A stretch of 44,493 nucleotides of DNA from Promethearchaeum sp. GTDB lineage: Archaea; Asgardarchaeota; Lokiarchaeia; Sigyniarchaeales; Promethearchaeaceae. Positions 34,181-43,793 of the stretch are shown in pieces. Positions within the stretch are counted from its first letter, which is position 1. Every line of letters begins with the position of its first letter. The translations under genes were made by a program, and so were the position numbers. The notes below the pieces were generated by a model. It had not been told where the DNA came from and searched no databases. It worked only from the letters and a program-made list of their open reading frames with translations. Location: NCBI GenBank assembly GCA_030612265.1, contig JAUWOE010000004.1, positions 1 to 44,493 on the forward strand, given 5' to 3'.

Positions 34181-35521
34181 TTAATCCTCTTTATCGGCCT
34201 CTTTTTTCTTTTCCTTCTTCTTTTTCTTCTTCTTTGGTATCTTTAATCTCAAAAACAACACAAATATGAACAATAAAATGCCACCTCCGAGAACTTGAGG
34301 TATTATTTTTTGAAGACTTGCATTATCAACTAAGAAGTATCCTATTATATCGAACACAATTCCGGCACCTAAAATGATATTGACCATGTTTAGGATTTTT
34401 TCTTGGCGATCAGATGCTTCTTCTTGTTTGTCTAAAAAGATTGAGTTCATTTCCCGAGTATTGGAGTCGATTTTAGCAAGGATTAATTGCCAGTTTTTCT
34501 CAATTTCGTTATTTTCCACGCAACGTTTAAGTATTGCATGATAATGTTGCCGGTGTGAACGAGTTAAGTCAGTAAAGAATGGAGATATAGTTCTTTGAAG
34601 GGTTAATTTAAGTTTATTAGTTATTTCTAAATCATCTTTAATTTCCTTTGATTTCCTAGCGCTAAACTCTTCAGAACATAATTGCCCTGTGTCTTCATCG
34701 ACTTCATCGCTTACTACTATCATTGCGAACGCGATGGAACGGATTTTAATTATAGTTTTAACAACCCAATCATGTATATACCCACTAGAATCTGGTGTGT
34801 CATTATCTTTGATAAAATATCTCCGATAATTATCAGGTTCCATGTAAATTAAGCTAGAATTGCGATTAATAAAGTGCATTTCAGATGTTCGATTTGATAA
34901 ATCAAATTCAATTCGCCGTTCGTATAATTCATCCCTATAATCGGGAAACTGCCCCGAGTATAATTCTATCCATTGACCCAATTCAGATTTATATTTGTGA
35001 GTTTTTTCTTTAGTCCATTCGATTATTGAATCATTAGAATGACCGGAACAGACCGATACAATGTATGGAGGTGTTGAATCATCGAATAAAAATTCGAATT
35101 TGAATTTCTCTTTCAATCTATTCCAAATAATTAAAATAATTTGTTGAAGGTAATTTGGTCGGACATCGAGAATATTAAATTTTGGATTATCTTTAAGTCG
35201 AACTCTAAATAAAAGATAACCCAATTTATCATAGGTGCAATTTTTTGCTTCAAAATTGAAATCTTTAATATATTCTTCCCATTCCAACTCGATTTTGAGG
35301 TTTTGGGATAATAAGGCTATATTTTGGCGATCATTTGCATCCGGGACGAATCTTGGATAAATATTCGATTCTTTAAGCGTCCTAATTTGAGTTTCAACAT
35401 AGGCACTCAATTTTTTAATCTCATCGGGCAATGTTGTTTCTGTATTTAGGTTAGTAAAGGCGCTCACGCACCACCATTGCTCCTTAAATTTTAAGCGAAA
35501 TCCATCTAATTCATTTAACAT
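34181..35521 (-). CDS. Unknown membrane protein with two C-terminal helices (CorA-like topology)
   Basis: The first 370 residues form a soluble, charged domain I do not recognise. A helical region follows (about 320-385, ending TREMNSIFLDKQEEAS). Two close membrane segments come next, at about 388-405 (MVNIILGAGIVFDIIGYFL) and 412-428 (VLGGGILLFIFVLFL), and then an extremely Lys-rich tail. Long soluble domain, long helix and two C-terminal helices are the topology of CorA-type metal transporters. The GMN motif between the helices is absent, however, so ion transport is not supported. The ATG at 35521 has an AGAGGA ribosome-binding site. It is downstream of the acyltransferase-like gene on the same strand (140 bases), perhaps in another transcript. 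Confidence 0.65.
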   Translation of the reverse strand: MLNELDGFRLKFKEQWWCVSAFTNLNTETTLPDEIKKLSAYVETQIRTLKESNIYPRFVPDANDRQNIALLSQNLKIELEWEEYIKDFNFEAKNCTYDKLGYLLFRVRLKDNPKFNILDVRPNYLQQIILIIWNRLKEKFKFEFLFDDSTPPYIVSVCSGHSNDSIIEWTKEKTHKYKSELGQWIELYSGQFPDYRDELYERRIEFDLSNRTSEMHFINRNSSLIYMEPDNYRRYFIKDNDTPDSSGYIHDWVVKTIIKIRSIAFAMIVVSDEVDEDTGQLCSEEFSARKSKEIKDDLEITNKLKLTLQRTISPFFTDLTRSHRQHYHAILKRCVENNEIEKNWQLILAKIDSNTREMNSIFLDKQEEASDRQEKILNMVNIILGAGIVFDIIGYFLVDNASLQKIIPQVLGGGILLFIFVLFLRLKIPKKKKKKKEKKKEADKED

Positions 35522-35661
35522 ATTATTTATCCTCTAAAATGTGTACTATCTTGATTTTATATTAATTATTGTTACCTATTAGTATTCGTTTTGTGAGTTA
35601 TAAGAAATGAATATCATTCAGAAAAATGTAGTAAAGAATTATTTCTTTGATGGAAAAACCT

Positions 35662-37053
35662 TCAAAATAATGTAAGTAAGGAATTCAGTCTCTGAGAAAT
35701 AAAATCGTTTTTTTGTTTAATATAAGAATTTTGATAAGATAGTAGAATGGAAATTACTTTTTTAAAAGTGTTTTTTCCAGTAAGGAGCCCAATGTCAATA
35801 TATTTATTATTTAAAGTAATAATATCTCTTGGATCCTCTTCTATCTCTTCTAAATCGGCACTAAAGCTTTTTAGATTATTAACAATATCTTCATCTCTCC
35901 TACCGTGTTCATATGAATTCAGGATGAATAAACTTAATTTAGTTATTGTAATTTTCAACATTTCAAGGTAAGACTCGACATTTTTAAACTTGATTCTTAA
36001 CTGTGTTCTATCGAAAAACAGAAAAGCCCCTTGCCATAAAAATGGGTATTGCAATAAATAACGATTCAGTTTTCTATTAATTAAGAGAGATAATAAACCG
36101 TATTTTTCCTTTTTATTAAGAGTTCCATTACGAAAATTCACGATTTCTTTTTGAAGTGTTTCATCTTCATTTGAAATATCCATGGTCAAAGGATTAACTT
36201 CTGGAAGGAATTTAACAACTGAGAGTTTCAAATTCTGCCTTGGGTAAGTAGTTACAGGGATTATTGGACAACCTAAATTGAGATGAATATTGGTGATCAT
36301 CTGAGGACATGGAACTAGAAAATCGTATTGTTTTGAATTGTAGAGAAAGGGCACCCTTAGTTGTTTTCTAGAGTAGTAATCTTGAGCTAGGAACACACAA
36401 TAATTTCTTTTTAAATAGTATTGAATAGTTTTTTGTAAGGATTTAAAATCTGTAGTTATTACAGCTGAAAGATTATCAATTTTCTTTATTTGTCCTCTAA
36501 AAAGGAATTCATTTTCTTTTGAGGATAGCGCGAAAACTAAAATTTTTTGAGATTTTTCATCTATAAGAACATTACGATAGAGTAATGTGTATAATGTATG
36601 GAGATATTCTCCCAAATGGAGTAAGGGGACTATAACACCTTTTTTTTTCTGGATAGCTTTTTCAAGATGGTTAAAACCAACAACAGGATGGAAGTAATCT
36701 TTATTTTTTGAATTCCTAATGGATAAATATAGGGCTGTATCAAAGTAAAGTTGAATTTTATACCGAATAAAAGAATTTGTCCATCTTTTTAATTTAATTT
36801 TTTCTAAAAATTTTTGAGAATATAGGAATTTCCAAGTCTTTGATAATTGGGGATGTCCATTAACTGCATGCTGATAACCAATTGGAACAGAAAGAGCTCT
36901 AAAAATTGTAAAGGGAACGTGTTGAAAAAATCTATTAACCCTATATTTTTGAATGAAATGAGCAACTCTATACACGAAGTTGTTATCAGGGAAGGTATCC
37001 GTTGGTTTAATTGTACTATTATTATCCAGGGTATCCGATTTTTTTTCATTCAA
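35662..37053 (-). CDS. LpxL/HtrB-like acyltransferase family protein, divergent
   Basis: This 463-residue protein resembles lipid A acyltransferase-like proteins (LpxL/HtrB family). Shared features are the helical N-terminal part, the segment AIQKKKGVIVPLLHLGEYLH (about 133-152) in the place of the catalytic region, and SAVITTDFKSLQKTIQ and LNLGCPIIPVTTYP further on. The family motif is H-x4-D/E; here His146 is present, but position 151 is Leu and the nearest acid is Glu149, so the active site is changed or the enzyme is inactive. The last 110 residues are not part of the usual family. Archaea have no lipid A, so another hydroxylated acceptor must be assumed. The start is a TTG, supported by GGTGA nine bases upstream; no ATG occurs near it. 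Confidence 0.5.
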   Translation of the reverse strand: MNEKKSDTLDNNSTIKPTDTFPDNNFVYRVAHFIQKYRVNRFFQHVPFTIFRALSVPIGYQHAVNGHPQLSKTWKFLYSQKFLEKIKLKRWTNSFIRYKIQLYFDTALYLSIRNSKNKDYFHPVVGFNHLEKAIQKKKGVIVPLLHLGEYLHTLYTLLYRNVLIDEKSQKILVFALSSKENEFLFRGQIKKIDNLSAVITTDFKSLQKTIQYYLKRNYCVFLAQDYYSRKQLRVPFLYNSKQYDFLVPCPQMITNIHLNLGCPIIPVTTYPRQNLKLSVVKFLPEVNPLTMDISNEDETLQKEIVNFRNGTLNKKEKYGLLSLLINRKLNRYLLQYPFLWQGAFLFFDRTQLRIKFKNVESYLEMLKITITKLSLFILNSYEHGRRDEDIVNNLKSFSADLEEIEEDPRDIITLNNKYIDIGLLTGKNTFKKVISILLSYQNSYIKQKNDFISQRLNSLLTLF

Positions 37054-37061
37054 TTAAATAT

Positions 37062-37066
37062 TCACC
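37062..37066 (-). promoter_or_regulatory. Ribosome-binding site that fixes a TTG start
   Basis: On the minus strand this reads GGTGA, eight bases before the TTG at 37053. It explains why the acyltransferase-like gene starts with TTG. Confidence 0.6.
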
Positions 37067-37361
37067 AAAAATATTTTGTTAGAAGGAACTCGAAATTCGT
37101 ATTATATATATCATTTCGATAGGCAATTTTAAAATTCTTTTGATTTTAACTAAAAATTAATTAAGATCTGGATTAGATAATTAACTAAATTGTTTGAAAA
37201 CATACTAATTTTATGAATAAATTGAAAATATTTGGTAGAAATAAATGTTGATGAGAAATTCTCCTAAAAAAAATGAAAAAAAAGGAGTCCTATTGTATCC
37301 AAGTTTTTTTTTCACATTTACCGACAGTAAAATTAATTACTTGTCTTTTTATAATATATTT

Positions 37362-37565
37362 ATGAAATCAAAGTTAAGGATTTATTTAGATACTTCAGTA
37401 ATATCTGCGGTTTTTGATCAAAAACATCCAGAACGTCAATCCCTAACAAAATATTTTTTTAAAATGAAAGATGTTTTTAAAATTTTTATTTCTGAATTAA
37501 CTCAACTTGAGATTAATCAATTTCGCATAGGGCTACTGAAGATATTTCATCATCATCCGAACTAA
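37362..37565 (+). pseudogene. Truncated PIN-domain (VapC-like) toxin gene
   Basis: From the ATG at 37362 the frame encodes the N-terminal third of a PIN domain: LRIYLDTSVISAVFD with the first metal-binding Asp10, then HPERQSLTKYF and IFISELTQLEI with the second acidic region (Glu44/Glu50). A full PIN toxin has about 130-150 residues. The likeness stops at residue 51, exactly at the stop codon of the convergent gyrA gene (37513-37515). The last 16 codons are simply gyrA read backwards. The remaining acidic residues of the nuclease centre are missing, so no active toxin is made. No antitoxin gene precedes it. Confidence 0.75.
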
Positions 37566-40014
37566 ACCTCATAATAATTACACCCATAGTAGCCCTTCCT
37601 GTTTCTCGGATATCATCAGTGCGAATTCGAATTAATAATCCCATTTCACTGGCAAGTAAGAGATTTTTTTCAGAAGGAACTGCTTTCACAGCTATTACCT
37701 CATCATTTTTGGAACGCAACTTAATATTTATTACACCTTTGCCACCGCGATGTGTTAATCGATATAGTTTTAATTTGGTATGTTTCCCATATCCTTTTTT
37801 AGTGATAGTGATTATTGAGGTATCGGGATCATGAATGACCGCATCAACAACTTCATCATCTAAGCGTAATTTAATTCCTCTAACACCCATTGCCGTTCTA
37901 CCGGATGATCTGAGTTCATTTTCTTTAAAACGAATCGCAAAACCATTTTTAGTAGCAATTAATACTTCTTCCTTAGGGTTACATAATTTAACACGAACAA
38001 GTTTATCATCTTCACGAATTGTTATGCATTTAATTCCAGTTTGTCTTATTTTAGAAAATGCGCTCAAATTTGTTTTCTTTGTTATACCCTTAGCAGAAAC
38101 AAAAACTAAACTTTTCTTAACACCTGTAAAGCTTTCAATATTGGTTATATCAATTATTTTTTCACCGGGCTTGAGATTAACATAGTTTACAAGCGCTTTG
38201 CCTCTTGCATTTCTTGAAGCCATTGGGAATTTAAAAGCGGGAACCGAATATATCCTTCCTTGTTGAGTAAAAAGTAGGATAGTATCGTGGCTTGAAGCAA
38301 TAAACATATTTACGATAACATCTTCTTCTCTCATTTTCATACCACGCTTTCCTTTTCCACCTCTCCCTTGAGCTTGATATTGTTCAAGGGTCATTCGTTT
38401 AACTTTTTGATCTTGGGTGATTACAATAACACATTCTTCTTCAGGAACAGTTTCCTTGTAAGTAAATTTATATTCTTCTTCCATCTCTTGAATTTCTGTC
38501 CTTCGTTCATCCCCATATCTCTTTGTAATTTCATGAGATTCAGTTTTGATAATTTGGAGGATTTTTTTACGATCTGCAAGAATAGCTTTTAATTTTTTGA
38601 TTTTCTTTACAAGCTCATCCTTTTCATCGATCAATTTCTTATTTTGTAGATTAGTTAATCGACTTAGAGGCATTTTCAGAATTTCTGTGACCTGTAAGTC
38701 TGTAAGTGAATAATTGTTCATTAAGACTTTAGTGGCATCCTTAGCATCTGCACTTTTTTTAATGAGCTGAACAATGGCATCAATATTATCAATTGCAATA
38801 AGTAATCCTTCAATGATGTGCATTCTTCTTTCTGCTTTTTTTAAATTAAAGGCAGTTCGGCGCCTTATTACGTCTTCGCGGTGAGTAATAAATTCTTTTA
38901 TGATTTCTAAATAATTTAGAACTTTTGGTTGTCTACCATTATTGATCAGGGCTAAATTAATAATATTAAAAGTGTTTTGGAGTTGAGTTTTATTGTATAA
39001 TCTATTCAAACAAGCATTTGCATCAGAATTTCTCTTTAATTCTATTACAATTCTCATACCCTTACGATCTGATTCATCTCGAACATCAGAAATTTCAGGA
39101 ATTACTTTATTATTAACCAATAATGCTATTTTTTTAATTAAAACAGATTTATTAACAATATATGGAATTTCAGACACAACAATAGAATCACGGTTTTTTC
39201 CAGTACCATTGGGAACTATCTCACATTTTCCCCGAACAACAATGGAACCACGACCTGTATAAATAGCGTCTTTGATTCCTTGACGTCCCATTATTATGCC
39301 ACCAGTTGGAAAATCGGGACCTTTAATGTATTTTTCAACATCACTTCCATCAAAATTATCAACACCCATATCAATTGCTGCGCAAATTGCATCATTTATC
39401 TCAGTTAGATTATGGGGAGCAATAGTTGTTGACATTCCCACAGCAATACCAGCCGCACCGTTCATCAATAATAACGGAAGTTTTGCAGGCAAATAAATAG
39501 GTTCTTTGAGTGAACCATCAAAATTATCTTGAAAATCTACAGTATCTTTGTCCAGTTCTTCCAATAATAATTCAGATATCTTGGCTAATCGTGCCTCTGT
39601 ATATCGCATAGCTGCTGCTGCGTCGCCATCAATTGAGCCAAAATTGCCTTGTTTATCAATTAACAAATATCTAACAGAAAAATCTTGAGCTAATCTTACA
39701 AGTGCCGCATAAACCGACTGATCACCATGTGGATGATATTTTCCCATACAGTCCCCAACAATCCGCGCGCATTTAAAATGAGGTTTGTTATAGTAGAAGT
39801 TATTTTGCGCCATGGAATACAGAATTCTGCGTTGAACAGGCTTACAACCGTCTCTAACATCTGGAATGGCTCTTCCGACAATAACAGACATAGAATAATC
39901 GAGGTATGAACGTGAAAGTTCCGCTCTTAATTCCCTTTCAATTATTTTTGATAATCCTGGATTCAAAACAGGTTCAGAATCAGTTCCAAGTTCATTATTG
40001 GGAATTTTTGACAT
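37513..40014 (-). CDS. gyrA: DNA gyrase subunit A
   Basis: GyrA cuts and rejoins DNA in the gyrase tetramer that introduces negative supercoils. The 833-residue protein has the breakage-reunion domain (about 25-480) with the catalytic Tyr138 in AMRYTEARL, and the C-terminal beta-propeller (about 500-830). The propeller carries a GyrA-box, QGRGGKGKRG, which separates gyrase from topoisomerase IV. Six repeats of the propeller can be traced (for example GRIYSVPAFKFP and GFAIRFKENELR). The ATG at 40014 is preceded by GTGAT. It lies 40 bases after gyrB on the same strand and was presumably acquired with it from bacteria. Its stop overlaps the end of the truncated PIN gene. Confidence 0.97.
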   Translation of the reverse strand: MSKIPNNELGTDSEPVLNPGLSKIIERELRAELSRSYLDYSMSVIVGRAIPDVRDGCKPVQRRILYSMAQNNFYYNKPHFKCARIVGDCMGKYHPHGDQSVYAALVRLAQDFSVRYLLIDKQGNFGSIDGDAAAAMRYTEARLAKISELLLEELDKDTVDFQDNFDGSLKEPIYLPAKLPLLLMNGAAGIAVGMSTTIAPHNLTEINDAICAAIDMGVDNFDGSDVEKYIKGPDFPTGGIIMGRQGIKDAIYTGRGSIVVRGKCEIVPNGTGKNRDSIVVSEIPYIVNKSVLIKKIALLVNNKVIPEISDVRDESDRKGMRIVIELKRNSDANACLNRLYNKTQLQNTFNIINLALINNGRQPKVLNYLEIIKEFITHREDVIRRRTAFNLKKAERRMHIIEGLLIAIDNIDAIVQLIKKSADAKDATKVLMNNYSLTDLQVTEILKMPLSRLTNLQNKKLIDEKDELVKKIKKLKAILADRKKILQIIKTESHEITKRYGDERRTEIQEMEEEYKFTYKETVPEEECVIVITQDQKVKRMTLEQYQAQGRGGKGKRGMKMREEDVIVNMFIASSHDTILLFTQQGRIYSVPAFKFPMASRNARGKALVNYVNLKPGEKIIDITNIESFTGVKKSLVFVSAKGITKKTNLSAFSKIRQTGIKCITIREDDKLVRVKLCNPKEEVLIATKNGFAIRFKENELRSSGRTAMGVRGIKLRLDDEVVDAVIHDPDTSIITITKKGYGKHTKLKLYRLTHRGGKGVINIKLRSKNDEVIAVKAVPSEKNLLLASEMGLLIRIRTDDIRETGRATMGVIIMRFSSDDDEISSVALCEID

Positions 40015-40054
40015 AAATTATCACAGAGTTTCCATGCAAGCAATTTTGATTTAT

Positions 40055-42274
40055 TTAAATATCTAGATTTAGGACTTCATTATAATGTTCGACAATATAT
40101 TCACGTCGAGGAGCTACTTCACTCCCCATTAGAATTGAAAAAAGGATATCTGTGTTAGTAAAATCATCATATTTGACCTTAATTAATCGTCTGTTCGCAG
40201 GTTCCATGGTAGTATCCCATAATTCATCGGGATTCATCTCCCCTAACCCCTTATATCGCTGCACTTTAACTTTAGAAATATCCAAAATTTTGTGTTCTTT
40301 CATAAAAGATTCTAATTCTGCAGTTAATAATTTTGCTTCATCTGCAATATATAGGTATTTAAATTTATTTTTATAGTTTAACTTATAAATCGGAGGAACG
40401 GCAAGATAAATATGACCCTCATCTATTAAAGGTCTCATATATCTGAAAAAGAAAGTTAAAAGTAACGTTTCGATGTGGTGGCCATCTACATCTGCATCAC
40501 ACATAATTATAATCTTATGATACCGTAGTTGTGAAATATCAAATTGGCTTTCATCTTCATCATCGTCTTCATCATCACCGTTATCCTTTCCTTGATAAAT
40601 CCCAACACCGATTGCTTTTATCATCGCTCCAATTTCCTTATTTTCAAGAATTTTTCCAATCCGGGATTTTTCTACATTCAATATTTTTCCTCGTAATGGT
40701 AAAATTGCTTGTGTGCTGCGATTTCTACCTTGTTTTGCAGATCCCCCTGCAGAATCTCCTTCGACAATAAAAATTTCGCACTCTTCAGCGTTTTTGGAAG
40801 AGCAATCAGCCAATTTCCCGGGTAATCGTAATGTTTCCAGAGCAGATTTTCTTCTGGTAAGTTCTCTAGCTTTTTGACTCGCAAGCCGCGCTTGTTGAGC
40901 ACTAATACATTTATGAATTATTGCTTTGGTTTCCTTTGGATTTGAATCAAAATGATGATAAACTTCTTCATAAACAATATCAGAAACTATGGTTTTAACT
41001 TCGGGATTTCCTAATTTTGTTTTTGTTTGACCTTCAAATTGAGGTTCGGGGACACTAACAGAAAGTATTGCAACAATTCCTTCTCTAACATCCGCCCCTT
41101 TAAGGGTTTTATCTTTTAAATTTTTAAATTGACTTTGGTGATCTTTAATATAATTATTGAATACTCTTGAGAGAGCCGATTTAAATCCTGTTAAATGGGT
41201 GCCCCCTTCAATAGTGTTTATATTATTAACAAATGATTGAACTATTTCAATATAAGATTCATTATATTGAAAAGCTAGTTTGACAATTATTCCTTTGTTT
41301 TCTTTTTTAATATGGATGATGTTTTCATGTAAAGGTTTCTTGGCTTTATTCAGATAATTTACAAAATCAGATAATCCGTTTTCATACTTGAAAATTTGAC
41401 TTTTTTCTTGCCCAACTCTTTTATCTATGATTTCAATCTCAATCGGATTTAAATATGCAAGATCTCTCAATCTTCCTGCAAGATATTCATAATCAAATTT
41501 ATAAAGTTCTTCTACCATTCCTGTAAATATGAGTTTATCTGGTAAAAATTGTATTTCGGTGCCTGTATCATCTAATTCTCTATCAGTCTCTCTTTCAGTT
41601 AGATGTTCTATAATATGACCTTTAGACATTTTTATTTTGTAAAGCTTGCCATTTCTTCTGACTTTTGCAGTAGCCCATTCAGAACAAGCATTAACTACAG
41701 CAAGACCAACTCCATGGAGTCCCCCAGATACTGCGTATGATTTCTTATCAAATTTTCCACCAGAATGAAGAGAAGTAAAAACTATTTCTAAGGTGGAAAT
41801 TCCCTTTTTTGGATGTTTTGAAACGGGTATGCCGCGTCCGTTATCTCTAATAGTACAAGAATTATCTGCTTCAAGAATAAGTTGGATTTTCGAACAAAAT
41901 CCTCCTATTGCTTCATCAATTGAATTATCGATTACTTCAAAAGCAAGATGATGGAACCCTCGTCTCCCTTGAGAGCCGATATACATTGAAGGTCGCTTCC
42001 TAATTCCATCCAAACCTTCTAAAACAACAATATTTTCTGCATTATAATCTTTTTTGCTTTTAGATTTGGATTTTGATGTTTCTTTTTGAGATTCAATATT
42101 CTTTTTTGTTATTGGAATTTTTTCTTTATCTTGGATAGCAGAACTTTTACTAACTTCTTCTAACTCTTCTTGAACAACTATTTTATCATCTGAATCTTTT
42201 TTATCTTCTGAATTATTTTCAATTTTATCACTTAATTCTTGCTTAATTTTTAGGTTTATCTTTTTTGAGCTCAT
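40055..42274 (-). CDS. gyrB: DNA gyrase subunit B
   Basis: GyrB is the ATPase half of gyrase. The GHKL ATPase part shows EVIDNSIDEA, DNGRGIPV and GLHGVG; the Toprim part shows EGDSAGGSAKQGRN, LPLRGKILNVE and CDADVDGHH, and the C-terminus has RYKGLGEMNPDELW. Before the conserved NIVVLEGLDGIRKRPSMYIG there are about 75 highly charged, low-complexity residues not usual in GyrB. An acidic insertion (GDDEDDDEDESQ) lies between the Toprim motifs. The ATG at 42274 (739 residues) is preferred because GGTGAT stands four bases before it; a TTG at 42313 would add 13 residues. gyrA follows after 40 bases, so both subunits probably come from one transcript. Confidence 0.96.
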   Translation of the reverse strand: MSSKKINLKIKQELSDKIENNSEDKKDSDDKIVVQEELEEVSKSSAIQDKEKIPITKKNIESQKETSKSKSKSKKDYNAENIVVLEGLDGIRKRPSMYIGSQGRRGFHHLAFEVIDNSIDEAIGGFCSKIQLILEADNSCTIRDNGRGIPVSKHPKKGISTLEIVFTSLHSGGKFDKKSYAVSGGLHGVGLAVVNACSEWATAKVRRNGKLYKIKMSKGHIIEHLTERETDRELDDTGTEIQFLPDKLIFTGMVEELYKFDYEYLAGRLRDLAYLNPIEIEIIDKRVGQEKSQIFKYENGLSDFVNYLNKAKKPLHENIIHIKKENKGIIVKLAFQYNESYIEIVQSFVNNINTIEGGTHLTGFKSALSRVFNNYIKDHQSQFKNLKDKTLKGADVREGIVAILSVSVPEPQFEGQTKTKLGNPEVKTIVSDIVYEEVYHHFDSNPKETKAIIHKCISAQQARLASQKARELTRRKSALETLRLPGKLADCSSKNAEECEIFIVEGDSAGGSAKQGRNRSTQAILPLRGKILNVEKSRIGKILENKEIGAMIKAIGVGIYQGKDNGDDEDDDEDESQFDISQLRYHKIIIMCDADVDGHHIETLLLTFFFRYMRPLIDEGHIYLAVPPIYKLNYKNKFKYLYIADEAKLLTAELESFMKEHKILDISKVKVQRYKGLGEMNPDELWDTTMEPANRRLIKVKYDDFTNTDILFSILMGSEVAPRREYIVEHYNEVLNLDI

Positions 42275-42342
42275 GTGCATCACCATTGATAAAAATAATT
42301 GAAAATAGCGCAAAAGGGGGGATTTTTTTTTGTTTATACAAA

Positions 42343-42352
42343 CTTATAAAAG
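42343..42352 (-). promoter_or_regulatory. Candidate TATA box of the gyrBA operon
   Basis: Read on the minus strand this gives CTTTTATAAG, about 70 bases before the gyrB start and probably about 45 before the RNA start-to-AUG distance. A short inverted repeat (GTTT/AAAC, 42332-42343) touches it. Confidence 0.45.
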
Positions 42353-42497
42353 AATCGACAACTATTAAGAATTTCTCTTTATCTAAAATCAAATTTTAAG
42401 TTGAAAATATTTCTGGATTTACCAATATGTTTCATGAAATGTTTGATCTTCTTTTTATTCTTAAAATTTTTAATTCAGAAATTTTTAAATCAGAATT

Positions 42498-43793
42498 ATG
42501 GGAATTATAAATTTCGAATTATTTCCGGGCTACTCAATTGGCGATTTTAATCCAGTAAGAATAATGGGTGTAATAAATTTAAGCCCAGAAAGTTTCCATA
42601 AGAATTCTTTTGTTCCAAATGAAGAATTAATTAAGAAAATCAAAGATTTTTTAGATAACGGAGCTACCATTATCGATATTGGAGCTAGATCGACTGCACC
42701 TTGGTCAGAAGAAATTTCTGTTGCAGAGGAAAAAGATCGAATATTAAACGCACTAAATTTATTGGTAAATCACATTCCCAAAGATATTATTCTTTCAATT
42801 GATACACAATATGCGGAAATTGCGGAATTGGGATTAGGATTTGCCAAAAAAAATAATATTAGGACTATTATCAACGATATTAGCTCATTTCACACAGATC
42901 CTAGAATGATGGACGTTATATGCGAATATGGATGCCCTGTTGTAATTATGGCAACAGAAAATAAACCAGGAGATCGAAAATCTATTGATGAAATTTTAAA
43001 AGCTTTACATAACACAATAAATCAACTCAATGATAAAGGATATGATACTAACAAAGTAATTATTGATCCTGGGATAGGTAAATGGGTTTCTGAAAGAACT
43101 TATGAGTATGATCTCGCTATACTTGATTCAATTCAAAATTTTCGTTGCTTTAGGAATCCGATACTTATAGGATTATCAAGAAAATCGTTCCTTGGTTCTG
43201 TACTTGATGAATCGGATACAAATAAAAGGGAAATTGGAAGTCTGGCTGCAACATCGATAGCAGTATATAATGGGGCACATATAATTCGCACCCATGATGT
43301 TGATCAAAAAATTAATCAAACAATTCTAGTGGCCATGTCAATTCGAAAAAAACCCGTAATTTCAAATGCTAATGGTCAAATTTGTGAAATTATTGATCCA
43401 TTTACTAATGCTCGTAGTGCTGATTACTTTTTACAAACATTTGGAGTACTTCCAGGGGGTTCAAAAATCATGAACAGAAAAATGATAAATAAATTAATTG
43501 TCCTTCATAATATCACAGCCCCTGCAGCTTTGATTTTAAAACAAGAACTTCTTTCAAGAGGGGGAGATGTAGCAACTCACAGTCAGGTAATATCGACTGA
43601 ATGGAAGAAAAATGATGAAATCTTTGATGTTGTATTAATGGGAACGATTAGTCAATTTAATAGCTTGATTAAAAAACTAAAAAACCAACATCTAAAATTA
43701 GATATAATTGCATCTTTGATTGAAAATACTTTGAAAAAAGAGAATCAAACAAAAATTCAGTATTCAAAAACATTTGAAGGTTACAATAAATGA
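42498..43793 (+). CDS. Dihydropteroate synthase-like protein with C-terminal extension
   Basis: The first 290 residues are a DHPS/pterin-binding barrel: MGVINLSPESFHKN (23-36), GATIIDIGARSTAPWS (about 54-69), SIDTQ, NDISS, IDPGIG, GLSRKSFLG and RTHDVD. These bind the pterin and pyrophosphate, so a step of folate or methanopterin-type cofactor synthesis is likely. The final 130 residues (from about SNANGQICEI) form an additional domain found in archaeal DHPS relatives, whose role is unknown. The ATG at 42498 has no ribosome-binding site, so a leaderless RNA is possible. Just before it a 14-base direct repeat occurs. The stop overlaps the ATG of the CofE-like gene by four bases (ATGA), a sign of coupled translation. 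Confidence 0.85.
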   Translation: MGIINFELFPGYSIGDFNPVRIMGVINLSPESFHKNSFVPNEELIKKIKDFLDNGATIIDIGARSTAPWSEEISVAEEKDRILNALNLLVNHIPKDIILSIDTQYAEIAELGLGFAKKNNIRTIINDISSFHTDPRMMDVICEYGCPVVIMATENKPGDRKSIDEILKALHNTINQLNDKGYDTNKVIIDPGIGKWVSERTYEYDLAILDSIQNFRCFRNPILIGLSRKSFLGSVLDESDTNKREIGSLAATSIAVYNGAHIIRTHDVDQKINQTILVAMSIRKKPVISNANGQICEIIDPFTNARSADYFLQTFGVLPGGSKIMNRKMINKLIVLHNITAPAALILKQELLSRGGDVATHSQVISTEWKKNDEIFDVVLMGTISQFNSLIKKLKNQHLKLDIIASLIENTLKKENQTKIQYSKTFEGYNK

